A stretch of DNA of 64,000 bases. Source: Planobacterium oryzisoli (GTDB lineage: Bacteria > Bacteroidota > Bacteroidia > Flavobacteriales > Weeksellaceae). Below the pieces are notes generated by a model, which had not been told where the DNA came from, ran no database searches, and saw only the letters and a program-made list of their open reading frames with translations. Positions 36,633-44,353 of this stretch are shown piece after piece. A program made the translations under genes and the position numbers. Within the stretch, counting starts at the first letter, position 1. The number at the start of each line of letters is the position of its first letter. The stretch is from positions 1 to 64,000 of the forward strand of contig NZ_JADKYY010000011.1 of the NCBI RefSeq assembly GCF_015354315.1, read 5' to 3'.

Positions 36633-38090
36633 CTAAAATTGTAATTTAAAAGGGCCTTCAAAATAGGTTTCGAAGGAGTCTAACATTTCTCCGTCTTCAT
36701 CAAATACACCAATAGTAACATTTTGCTTGGAGAGTTTAATTTCATCTTGCGGGAAACTGACATTTACAGTTCCTTTTGAAATCTGGTCTTTCTTTAATTT
36801 AATTCTGTCGGTATTACTGAACGTGACCTTGCCGTTTTCGGGGTTGATAACTTTGATGGTCACCACGCGGTCTTTATTGGTTTTATTTAAGAACGTATAA
36901 TTGTATATGTTGGTAATTTGACCATCTCTGACGAAGAATGTAGAGCCTGCAGGTTTAATAAATTTGGCTTCCAGTTCGCCTCTACTGTATAATAGAAACG
37001 CTAGAAAACCAGTTAATACGAGAAGAACTACCGTGTAGGCTTTCATTTTTCCCGTAAAGGTAAACGGTCGTTCCTGTTCAATTTCGTCTTCCGTTGCATA
37101 GCGAATTAAGCCAGGAGGTAGACCGGTTTTTATCATAACCTCATCACAAGCATCGATACAAGCGGTACAATTTATACATTCCAGCTGCTGGCCGTTACGG
37201 ATGTCTATTCCAGTAGGGCATACCACTACGCACTGATTACAGTCTATACAATCGCCTTTTCCAGCTGCACGCCTGTCTTCTCCCTTTCTCCATTTGGCTC
37301 TGTTTTCCCCTCTTTTGAAATCGTAATAAACGTTAATGGTCTGCTTGTCAATAAGAACACCCTGCAATCTGCCATAGGGGCAGACAAGTGTACATACCTG
37401 TTCACGAAACCAAGCAAAGACAAAATAGAAAGCGGCTGTAAATAGAATCATTACAAGAAAGTTTGAAGGATGGGCAAACGGTCCTTCTTGCATAATTTCC
37501 AAAACCCTTTCGTAACCCACGATATACATAAACATTACATGGGTAATGATCAGGGAAATAACTATGTAAATACTCCACTTGAGCGATCTTTTCCAAATCT
37601 TTTCTGCATTCCAGGGCTGCTGGTCCAGTCGCATTTGTCTGTTTCTGTCTCCCTCGATGGCGTACTCAATTTTTCTAAAGATCATCTCCATAAAAATTGT
37701 CTGAGGGCAAATCCACCCGCAAAATATCCGGCCGAAGACTACTGTGAAAACAATAATAAATATTATTGAGGCTATGGCACCCAGAGCCAGGATGAAAAAA
37801 TCTTGGGGGTAAAACGGTTGTCCGAAAATGAAAAACTCCCGATCCAAAACATTGAGGAGAAGGAAGGGGTTGCCGTTGATTTTTAAGAAAGGAATAGCAA
37901 AAAATACTGCAAGCAAGAATATGCTAACAAGGAGACGGTAGTTGGTATAGCGGCCTTTCGGTTTTCTTGGAAACACCCACTTTCGCTTGCCGCTCTGATC
38001 CATTGTGTTTACAGTATCTCGGAATGTTTCAGGGTCCACCACCTGGCCTTGACCACCGCGGAAATTGACGTCTTTATCTTGATATGCCAT
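36633..38090 (-). CDS. ccoG: Cytochrome c oxidase accessory protein CcoG
   Basis: Membrane-bound polyferredoxin implicated in copper reduction for cbb3 assembly. Residues 1-50 are cytoplasmic and about five helices follow, with RIFCGWICPQTIF in a membrane loop. Two 4Fe-4S motifs (CIDCNQCVVVCP and CINCTACIDACDEVM) occupy the middle. A C-terminal Ig-like periplasmic domain follows a last helix (about residues 345-485). It is 485 residues. It is separated from ccoP by a strong hairpin, so expression of the ccoGH-safE unit may be set independently. Confidence 0.95.
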   Translation of the reverse strand: MAYQDKDVNFRGGQGQVVDPETFRDTVNTMDQSGKRKWVFPRKPKGRYTNYRLLVSIFLLAVFFAIPFLKINGNPFLLLNVLDREFFIFGQPFYPQDFFILALGAIASIIFIIVFTVVFGRIFCGWICPQTIFMEMIFRKIEYAIEGDRNRQMRLDQQPWNAEKIWKRSLKWSIYIVISLIITHVMFMYIVGYERVLEIMQEGPFAHPSNFLVMILFTAAFYFVFAWFREQVCTLVCPYGRLQGVLIDKQTINVYYDFKRGENRAKWRKGEDRRAAGKGDCIDCNQCVVVCPTGIDIRNGQQLECINCTACIDACDEVMIKTGLPPGLIRYATEDEIEQERPFTFTGKMKAYTVVLLVLTGFLAFLLYSRGELEAKFIKPAGSTFFVRDGQITNIYNYTFLNKTNKDRVVTIKVINPENGKVTFSNTDRIKLKKDQISKGTVNVSFPQDEIKLSKQNVTIGVFDEDGEMLDSFETYFEGPFKLQF

Positions 38091-38102
38091 TTTGCTATAA
38101 AT

Positions 38103-38152
38103 TTAAAAAAACATAATTCGTTATTATCAGTTAATGATAACGAATTATGTTT
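38103..38152 (-). terminator. Strong hairpin terminator between ccoP and ccoG
   Basis: A perfect 16-bp stem has plus-strand arms at 38109-38124 and 38137-38152 and a 12-base loop. On the minus strand it is followed by a T-run, so it should end or attenuate the oxidase structural transcript. A TAAATTTA near match to the -7 box at 38098-38105 could restart transcription for ccoG. Confidence 0.8.
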
Positions 38153-38174
38153 CAGTTAAGTTACAAAATATCAC

Positions 38175-39053
38175 TTATTTTTCCCAGTTTGCTTCGGTTC
38201 CCTGAGGCGCTGCACCTCCTTGTGCAGGTGTAATTGGTTGTTGTTCTTGGTTAATATGATATATGTAAGATGCTACTTTCTGAATATCGTTACCAGTTAA
38301 TTGCCCATTTTGTCCAAAAGCGACCATGGTTGGGTTGTTTGGAGAGCCGTTGTACACGACATGAAAAACGCTTTTGAATAAAGTGGACTCAGGCTGATTA
38401 ATCCACGCATTATCGGTTAGGTTCGGTCCAATGCCTCCTTTACCACCATCCATATGACAGGATACGCAGTTTGTTTTAAAGATTTCCTCACCTTCTGTTA
38501 CCATATCGCTAGAATACACTGCATTTTCCAAGGTCGCCTGCGGAGCTGTTTTCATATATTCGTCGATTGCAGCAAGCTGGGTCTTGTATTCCTCGTCGTA
38601 CTCTTTAATAGGGTCAGCGAAATTGGTGAATGAGTAGGATACTACATAAATGATACAGTAGATGACACCGAAGTAGAATAATCCTAACCACCACTTAGGT
38701 AATTGGTTGTCTAATTCCATTATTCCATCAAAACCATGGTCAATAAGCATATCCTTCTCTTCTTTGGCAGTCTGCTTCTTGAAAGCGCTGTCCCACAGAG
38801 CTTTTAGAAAAGGTTTTTTCTTTTCCAGTAGGTAAGCCGCTTTTTCTTCCTCGTTTAATGCCTTGAATTTGTGATTCTCAATTAAATCGCCAATAGCATT
38901 GTGAATCATTGCTAGGATAATACTAATTGCGACCGTGCCCCAAAAATACGGAGAGGTGAAGAATGAATTATTCTGTACAAACATGTAGTACATGATAAAC
39001 AGTATGGTCAGAATAATCAGTATGTTAACAATTACAGGAGTTCTTGTTTTCAT
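38175..39053 (-). CDS. ccoP: cbb3 oxidase subunit CcoP, monoheme form
   Basis: Membrane-bound cytochrome c subunit passing electrons to CcoO and CcoN. Two N-terminal hydrophobic segments (about 8-25 and 36-55) precede a charged linker. The conserved FixP N segment DNQLPKWWLGLFYFG (115-129) opens the third helix. One cytochrome c domain follows, with C196-x-x-C199-H200. Classical CcoP has one helix and two CxxCH motifs; only one motif exists here. The length, 292 residues, is normal because extra helices replace the missing heme domain. It lies seven bases after ccoQ. Confidence 0.93.
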   Translation of the reverse strand: MKTRTPVIVNILIILTILFIMYYMFVQNNSFFTSPYFWGTVAISIILAMIHNAIGDLIENHKFKALNEEEKAAYLLEKKKPFLKALWDSAFKKQTAKEEKDMLIDHGFDGIMELDNQLPKWWLGLFYFGVIYCIIYVVSYSFTNFADPIKEYDEEYKTQLAAIDEYMKTAPQATLENAVYSSDMVTEGEEIFKTNCVSCHMDGGKGGIGPNLTDNAWINQPESTLFKSVFHVVYNGSPNNPTMVAFGQNGQLTGNDIQKVASYIYHINQEQQPITPAQGGAAPQGTEANWEK

Positions 39054-39060
39054 GATGTTG

Positions 39061-39252
39061 TTATGGGTTTAATGGTTGGTCATCATCCTCGAGTGGTGCA
39101 TTAGCCGCTTCATCGTAATGTTTTTTAGGTCTGCTGAAAACATACACGATGACAGCGATAAAAAATACCATAAAGATCAGTAACGCTAGAGTCTGAAATA
39201 GACCGGTGAACTGCTCATTGGAAACGATATCTTTTACATTCTGAGGAATCAT
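39061..39252 (-). CDS. ccoQ: CcoQ-like small cbb3 oxidase subunit
   Basis: 63 residues with one membrane helix (about 18-38) and a short cytoplasmic tail. The post-helix motif FSRPKKHYDEAANAPLEDDD is the hallmark of CcoQ/FixQ-type subunits, which stabilise the oxidase. It sits in the conventional place between the catalytic subunit and CcoP. Confidence 0.9.
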   Translation of the reverse strand: MIPQNVKDIVSNEQFTGLFQTLALLIFMVFFIAVIVYVFSRPKKHYDEAANAPLEDDDQPLNP

Positions 39253-39271
39253 AAGCTTATATTGTTGCTAA

Positions 39272-41527
39272 TTAGTCGTTACTTGCTGTTTGTACTTCAG
39301 TTGTTTTGATATCTGTACCTAATCTTTGCAAATAAGCTATCAATGCGATAATCTCTTTTTTCTCCAGTTCTCCTTCAGGTCTGGTAGCATATGCTTGTTT
39401 TAAATCCGCCGCTTCTGAGAATATCTGGTTAACAATAAACTTGGCTTGGTTGTCTGCCCATACATCCGCAGTATCAATTTGTGCCTGTGTATAAGGAACA
39501 TCAAATACATCCTTCATTAAAGTTAACTTGTTTGCCATTTGGGAGCGGTCCAGATCATTTGCTATCAGCCAAGGATACCGCGGCATGATGGAACCAGCAG
39601 ATGTAGAACGGGGGTTGTACATGTGCTTATAGTGCCATGACGAAGGGTTTTTTCCTCCCTGTCTGTGAAGGTCCGGTCCAGTTCTTTTAGAGCCCCAAAG
39701 GAATGGCCTGTCGTATACAAATTCACCGGCTTTAGAATATTGTCCATTCTTTCCATTGAAGCGAACAACTTCGTCACGAAATGGTCTGATCATTTGTGAG
39801 TGGCAGGAATTACATCCTTCTCTAATGTATAGATCTCTACCTTCTAGTTCGAGCGGTGTATATGGTTTAACTGCAGAGATAGTAGGTACATTCTCCTTAA
39901 CCGTTAAGGTAGGAATGATTTGCACGGCACCTCCAATTGCCACCGCAATGAATGCCAATATAGATAGTAGAACCGGCATTCTTTCTAACCACAAGTGCGT
40001 TCCCTCTCCTTCCTTTCTGGAATTACTAATATTAGCTAGAGCAGGAGCTTCTGCAGGCAGGTCTTTTTGGAATGATCCTTTTCTCACAGTCGCAACCACG
40101 TTTATTGCCATAAGGATAGCCCCTGTAATATAGAGTGAACCTCCAACAAAACGCATGATATAGTAAGGGATAATGGCCGTAACTGTGTCCAGCCAGTTCT
40201 TCCAAACCAATGTGCCGTCCGGATTAAACTGTTTCCACATTAGGCCTTGAGTAAATCCAGCGATGTAAAGTGGTACCGCATAGAAGATGATACCTAGCGT
40301 GCCCAACCAGAAATGCCAGTTTGCTAATTTAGTAGACCAAAGTTTGGTTCTCCACATTATTGGTAGCATGTAGTAGATCATACCAAACGCTATAAAGCCA
40401 TTCCAACCTAAAGCACCTAGATGAACGTGACCAATTACCCAGTCCGTATAATGGCCGATTTTATTTAACGTTTTTGTCGCTAAGAGCGGCCCTTCGAATG
40501 TTGCCATACCGTAGCAGGTAATAGCCACAACAAAAAACTTAAGGATTGGATCTTCGCGAACCTTATCCCATGCACCTCTTAGCGTTAGAAGTCCATTAAG
40601 CATACCTCCCCAAGATGGAGCGATTAGCATGATTGAGAAACCAGTTCCAAGAGCCTGAGCCCATGCTGGTAGTGCCGTATATTGTAAATGGTGCGGACCT
40701 GCCCAGATATATACAAATATTAATGACCAAAAGTGAATGATCGATAATTTATAGGAAAATACAGGTCTGTCAGCAGCCTTAGGAAGAAAGTAGTACATAA
40801 GTCCAAGAACAGGTGTAGTAAGGAAAAATGCTACTGCATTGTGCCCATACCACCACTGAACTAAAGCATCCTTTACTCCCGCATACGCACTGTATGATTT
40901 CCACATGGTTAATGGAACTTCCAGGTTATTGAAAATATGTAGCATTGCTACGGCAATCCACGTTCCTATATAGAACCAAATGGCAACGTATAAATGGCGT
41001 ACTCTTCTCTTAGCAATAGTTCCAAACATGTTGATACCAAAAAGAACCCATGAAATAGTAATTAGGATATCGATTGGCCACTCATGTTCTGCGTATTCTT
41101 TGGAAGTGTTTATACCCATAAAGAAGGTAATCACTACAGCTACAATCATGATTTGCCACGTCCAGAAGTGCGCCCATGAGATAGCATCACTATACATTCT
41201 GGCTTTTAGTAGACGTTGTAGTGAGTAGTAAGCTCCAGCAAATATACAGTTACCCACAAAAGCAAATACCACTGCAGATGTATGCAACATACGAATTCTA
41301 CCGAATCCGAAGGCTCCCTGTGAGTTTATTAATCCTTCAATATTTCCGGCCGCCAAACTCTTAATAGTCGGGTCGTCTGTTCCTAAGAAAAACTCAGGAA
41401 GTTCCGGGTAAAAAAGCATTAATGCAGCAGTAAGACCGAACGTAAAACCTATGATACCGAAAATAACGGTAGCATATAAGAATGCACGCACGATGCTATT
41501 GTCATAACTAAACTTTTGTGTTTCCAT
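39272..41527 (-). CDS. ccoN: cbb3 cytochrome c oxidase, fused CcoN-CcoO subunit
   Basis: Terminal oxidase core reducing O2 to water with high affinity and pumping protons. Residues 1-480 form CcoN, with about twelve helices. Likely metal ligands include His82 (low-spin heme b), His229 in WWYGHN and His279/280 in GPHH (copper B), and His367/369 in GHVHLG (hemes). After a linker and a helix (about 518-540) comes CcoO, with one heme c site C572-x-x-C575-H576 and SQMIRPFRDE. In many bacteria these are two separate genes; the fusion is common in Bacteroidota. It is 751 residues. Confidence 0.96.
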   Translation of the reverse strand: METQKFSYDNSIVRAFLYATVIFGIIGFTFGLTAALMLFYPELPEFFLGTDDPTIKSLAAGNIEGLINSQGAFGFGRIRMLHTSAVVFAFVGNCIFAGAYYSLQRLLKARMYSDAISWAHFWTWQIMIVAVVITFFMGINTSKEYAEHEWPIDILITISWVLFGINMFGTIAKRRVRHLYVAIWFYIGTWIAVAMLHIFNNLEVPLTMWKSYSAYAGVKDALVQWWYGHNAVAFFLTTPVLGLMYYFLPKAADRPVFSYKLSIIHFWSLIFVYIWAGPHHLQYTALPAWAQALGTGFSIMLIAPSWGGMLNGLLTLRGAWDKVREDPILKFFVVAITCYGMATFEGPLLATKTLNKIGHYTDWVIGHVHLGALGWNGFIAFGMIYYMLPIMWRTKLWSTKLANWHFWLGTLGIIFYAVPLYIAGFTQGLMWKQFNPDGTLVWKNWLDTVTAIIPYYIMRFVGGSLYITGAILMAINVVATVRKGSFQKDLPAEAPALANISNSRKEGEGTHLWLERMPVLLSILAFIAVAIGGAVQIIPTLTVKENVPTISAVKPYTPLELEGRDLYIREGCNSCHSQMIRPFRDEVVRFNGKNGQYSKAGEFVYDRPFLWGSKRTGPDLHRQGGKNPSSWHYKHMYNPRSTSAGSIMPRYPWLIANDLDRSQMANKLTLMKDVFDVPYTQAQIDTADVWADNQAKFIVNQIFSEAADLKQAYATRPEGELEKKEIIALIAYLQRLGTDIKTTEVQTASND

Positions 41528-41540
41528 ATAAACTAATACT

Positions 41541-41762
41541 TTATTCTGTTCTTTCGTTTTCTTTGTCCCGGCTTCGCGTTTCCTGAGTTTCTTCTGTGGC
41601 TTGTACGGTTTTCTCGTCTTTTACACCGTCGTCAAATAATATTCGTACTGCCGGCGATTCATCGTCCTCAAATTGGCCTTTGCGAGCATTAATAATAAAA
41701 ACTATTAAAAAAATGACCGCTAAAGATACACTGCAAATTATCATTAAATAGAGTATATCCAT
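41541..41762 (-). CDS. ccoS: cbb3 oxidase maturation protein CcoS
   Basis: 73 residues. One N-terminal helix (about 3-25) is followed by the CcoS-type motif NARKGQFEDDESPAVRILFDD and a charged tail. CcoS is needed to insert cofactors into CcoN. It is the first gene of ccoS-NO-Q-P, and a TAAATTTG box lies only seven bases upstream of its ATG. Confidence 0.92.
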   Translation of the reverse strand: MDILYLMIICSVSLAVIFLIVFIINARKGQFEDDESPAVRILFDDGVKDEKTVQATEETQETRSRDKENERTE

Positions 41763-41769
41763 AGGATGG

Positions 41770-41777
41770 CAAATTTA
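41770..41777 (-). promoter_or_regulatory. Proximal TAnnTTTG -7 box of the cco structural operon
   Basis: On the minus strand TAAATTTG ends seven bases before the ccoS ATG. A transcript starting from it would be almost leaderless. Confidence 0.45.
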
Positions 41778-41792
41778 AAATTTTCGAGTTCT

Positions 41793-41800
41793 CAAATTTA
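41793..41800 (-). promoter_or_regulatory. Distal TAnnTTTG -7 box of the cco structural operon
   Basis: A second identical TAAATTTG on the minus strand lies 23 bases upstream of the first. Either could be the working promoter. Confidence 0.45.
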
Positions 41801-41809
41801 TGGAAAAAT

Positions 41810-41825
41810 AATGATATAAGTCACT
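41810..41825. promoter_or_regulatory. Candidate Crp/Fnr-family site upstream of ccoS
   Basis: AATGA-N6-TCACT has the TGA-N6-TCA geometry bound by many Crp/Fnr regulators and lies just upstream of the two -7 boxes. The divergent Crp/Fnr gene at 44.4 kb is the obvious candidate partner. This is a pattern match only. Confidence 0.3.
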
Positions 41826-41874
41826 TCACGTTAAAAAACGTTAATTTAAAACCCTTCTAAATAGGATGCGTTTA

Positions 41875-44262
41875 CTATCGATACAGCTTGAAATATTTTG
41901 TACTTCGAACCCAGGTTGCCAAAGTAGTAAAAGCAACTACTGTAATCGAGCTTATCGGCATTAAGATAGCGGCAACTAAAGGGGACATGTAACCCATAAC
42001 CGCCACCGAAATTCCAATAACGTTGTAAAGTAAGCTGATTGCAAAGGTTATTCTTACGATCGAAATAGAATCATGACCTAAATGGAGGTATTTGTGTAAA
42101 TGTGTTACTTTCTTCCCGCTCATAATTATGTCCGAAGCAGGAGTAAATGCATTACTGTCGTCCGCAACAGCAACCCCCAAATCACTTTGCTTAAGTGCTC
42201 CAGCATCATTAAGCCCGTCTCCGAGCATCATGACTTTCTTGCCTTCCTTTTGTAATTTTCGTATATAATTCAACTTGCTCTCAGGATCCTGATTAAAAGC
42301 CATATTAACCAAGCTAGGGAAGAGTTCCTGAAGTTGCTTTTTTTCGGATTCATTGTCCCCACTTAAAACATGTAGTTGGTAGGAGGAAAGTTCTTGAGAA
42401 AGTTTATTCAAATTTTTCCTGTATTCGTTTTTGAATATATATTTCCCTACAAATTTGTCGTTTTTAGAAATATAAACAGCGGTTTCCAGGTTTATTTTGT
42501 CCTGACTACTGTATCGTGCGGAGCCTATCTTGTAATGCTGTCCCCGGACGGTTCCCTCGTATCCTTGGCCGGGATAATCACTAAAGTTTTCTACTTCAAA
42601 ATAGAGGTCTGTTTCCTCTATCTCACTGTAGAGCATTTTTGATAATGGATGGTTGCTGTTCTTTAGTAAAGACTTTAGATTGATCAAGTCCTGACTGGTT
42701 AATGGTTCCCCTTCGTACCGGATCTTCGATCTTTTGTTTTCGGTTAAAGTACCGGTCTTATCAAATACAATGGTGTCAATTTCAGCCATTTTTTCGATAG
42801 TTAGCGTGTCTTTCACGTAAAACTCGTTTCTTCCAAGAATACGCATAATATGGCCAAAAGTAAACGGTGCAGAGAGTGCGAGTGCGCACGGACAGGCCAC
42901 AATGAGAACCGCGGAAATTACCTGAAACATTTGTTCTTGGTCGATCCGATACCAGTACACCCCAGCGGTCAAAGTGATTAAAAGAATTACAAATGTAAAG
43001 TACTTGCTGATTTTATTGGTTAAATTGTCCAGTCCATGTTCGTGCTTTTTGAACGCTTCCTTATTCCAGAGCTGTGTTAAATAGCTTTGGTCGACATTTT
43101 TTATCACTTCCAATTCAAGGACAGACCCCACTTGCTTGCCTCCAGCAAAAATTTTATCTCCTGGGCTCTTGGTAATAGTGGAGCTTTCACCGGTAATGAA
43201 GCTATTGTCTATGTTTCCCTGGCCACTGATCAATATGGTATCCACCGGAATGATTTCCTGGTTCCGCACCATAATGCGATCGCCTAATTGTAGTTCAGAT
43301 AACAGTATGTTTTTCTGAACTCCTCCGTCCAAAAGCTTAGTTACAGCGATCGGGTAGAATGATTTATAATCACGGTCGTAGGAAAGCGCACTGTAGGTCC
43401 TTTTCTGAAACACCTTGCCAAGCAGCATGAAAAATAAAAGTCCACATAAAGTATCAAAATACCCAGGACCATAATCAGTAAGGACTTCGTAGATACTTCG
43501 CAAGTACAGTACCAAGATTCCCAAAACAATTGGGACATCAATATTTACCACCCTATTCTTAAGTCCGTAAAGCGCGGATTTAAAGTAATCCGAAGCGGAA
43601 TAGAATACGACCGGGGTTGCAAGAAGGAACATTATAAACCGAAATAGATGTTTGTACTGCTCCATCCAATAGTCGGAAGTGCCCAGTATAATTTCTGCAT
43701 ATTCCGGAAAACTAAAAAACATTCCGTTTCCAAATGCAAAACCTGCCACAGCCAATTTAATAAGTAAAGTCTTGTCCAGTACCACTTCTTTCTTATCTGC
43801 CGTTTCCAGGTTTATTACCGGCTTATACCCAAGGGAAGAAAGTAAAGTGGCTAATTCACTTAATTTGAATTTTTGCGAATCAAAAGAAACCTGTAGTGTT
43901 TTCTTCGTAAAATGAACTTGGGAATAGTGTATGTGTGGACTTAAGTCATGAAGACTTTCTAAAAGCCAGATACAGGAAGAGCAGTGAATGACCGGGATCT
44001 TAAATGTCACCAAAGTGGTGGTGCCTTCGCTAAAATCGGTAACTTTTGAGAATATCTCCGCAGTATCTAAGTAGCTAAAATCTTCTCCAGAAGTTTCGGG
44101 GCGGATACCCGATTTTTTATTTAGCTCGTAAAATTTGCTTAAGTCATTGGAATTTAGAATTTCAAACACGGATTTGCACCCAACACAACAAAATAACTTT
44201 TCTTGGAAGGTGATGCGCTCCTTTTGAATTTCTTGGCCACAATGATAGCAGTTTTCACTCAC
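41875..44262 (-). CDS. ccoI: CcoI/FixI-type heavy-metal P1B ATPase
   Basis: Copper-exporting P-type ATPase supplying copper for cbb3 oxidase. The N-terminus has the paired cysteine region CYHCGQ and CCVGC, then a heavy-metal domain with HCSSC. Eight membrane helices include CPCALALSAP (metal site). The cytoplasmic part has the phosphorylation site DKTGTLTEN and a hinge GDGLND. The start is inferred to be GTG at 44262 (MSENCYHCGQ), 795 residues. The frame stays open to 44406, but that extension would cross the promoter region. It is transcribed toward ccoS and divergent from the Crp/Fnr gene. Confidence 0.95.
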   Translation of the reverse strand: MSENCYHCGQEIQKERITFQEKLFCCVGCKSVFEILNSNDLSKFYELNKKSGIRPETSGEDFSYLDTAEIFSKVTDFSEGTTTLVTFKIPVIHCSSCIWLLESLHDLSPHIHYSQVHFTKKTLQVSFDSQKFKLSELATLLSSLGYKPVINLETADKKEVVLDKTLLIKLAVAGFAFGNGMFFSFPEYAEIILGTSDYWMEQYKHLFRFIMFLLATPVVFYSASDYFKSALYGLKNRVVNIDVPIVLGILVLYLRSIYEVLTDYGPGYFDTLCGLLFFMLLGKVFQKRTYSALSYDRDYKSFYPIAVTKLLDGGVQKNILLSELQLGDRIMVRNQEIIPVDTILISGQGNIDNSFITGESSTITKSPGDKIFAGGKQVGSVLELEVIKNVDQSYLTQLWNKEAFKKHEHGLDNLTNKISKYFTFVILLITLTAGVYWYRIDQEQMFQVISAVLIVACPCALALSAPFTFGHIMRILGRNEFYVKDTLTIEKMAEIDTIVFDKTGTLTENKRSKIRYEGEPLTSQDLINLKSLLKNSNHPLSKMLYSEIEETDLYFEVENFSDYPGQGYEGTVRGQHYKIGSARYSSQDKINLETAVYISKNDKFVGKYIFKNEYRKNLNKLSQELSSYQLHVLSGDNESEKKQLQELFPSLVNMAFNQDPESKLNYIRKLQKEGKKVMMLGDGLNDAGALKQSDLGVAVADDSNAFTPASDIIMSGKKVTHLHKYLHLGHDSISIVRITFAISLLYNVIGISVAVMGYMSPLVAAILMPISSITVVAFTTLATWVRSTKYFKLYR

Positions 44263-44284
44263 GTTCTTATAAGGACTTGACCTG

Positions 44285-44292
44285 CAAAAATA
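44285..44292 (-). promoter_or_regulatory. TAnnTTTG -7 box of ccoI
   Basis: Minus-strand TATTTTTG lies 22 bases before the ccoI GTG. The nearest upstream TTG (plus 44318-44320) is 25 bases away and lies in the right arm of the palindrome. Confidence 0.5.
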
Positions 44293-44303
44293 TAACAAAA
44301 AAC

Positions 44304-44321
44304 TTTGCCCTTCAGGGCAAA
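44304..44321. promoter_or_regulatory. Inverted repeat between the ccoI and Crp/Fnr promoters
   Basis: TTTGCCC-TTCA-GGGCAAA is a perfect 7-bp inverted repeat with a 4-base spacer. Its left arm contains the TTG of the Crp/Fnr gene promoter and its right arm covers the -33 region of the ccoI promoter. A protein bound here would contact both promoters. Confidence 0.5.
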
Positions 44322-44335
44322 ATAGTCTATTTTTG
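44305..44335 (+). promoter_or_regulatory. Complete TTG-N20-TAnnTTTG promoter of the Crp/Fnr gene
   Basis: TTG at 44305-44307 and TATTTTTG at 44328-44335 are 20 bases apart, within the 17-23 range known for flavobacterial promoters. The box ends 18 bases before the ATG. Confidence 0.65.
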
Positions 44336-44353
44336 CTGATAAATATCATAGGT

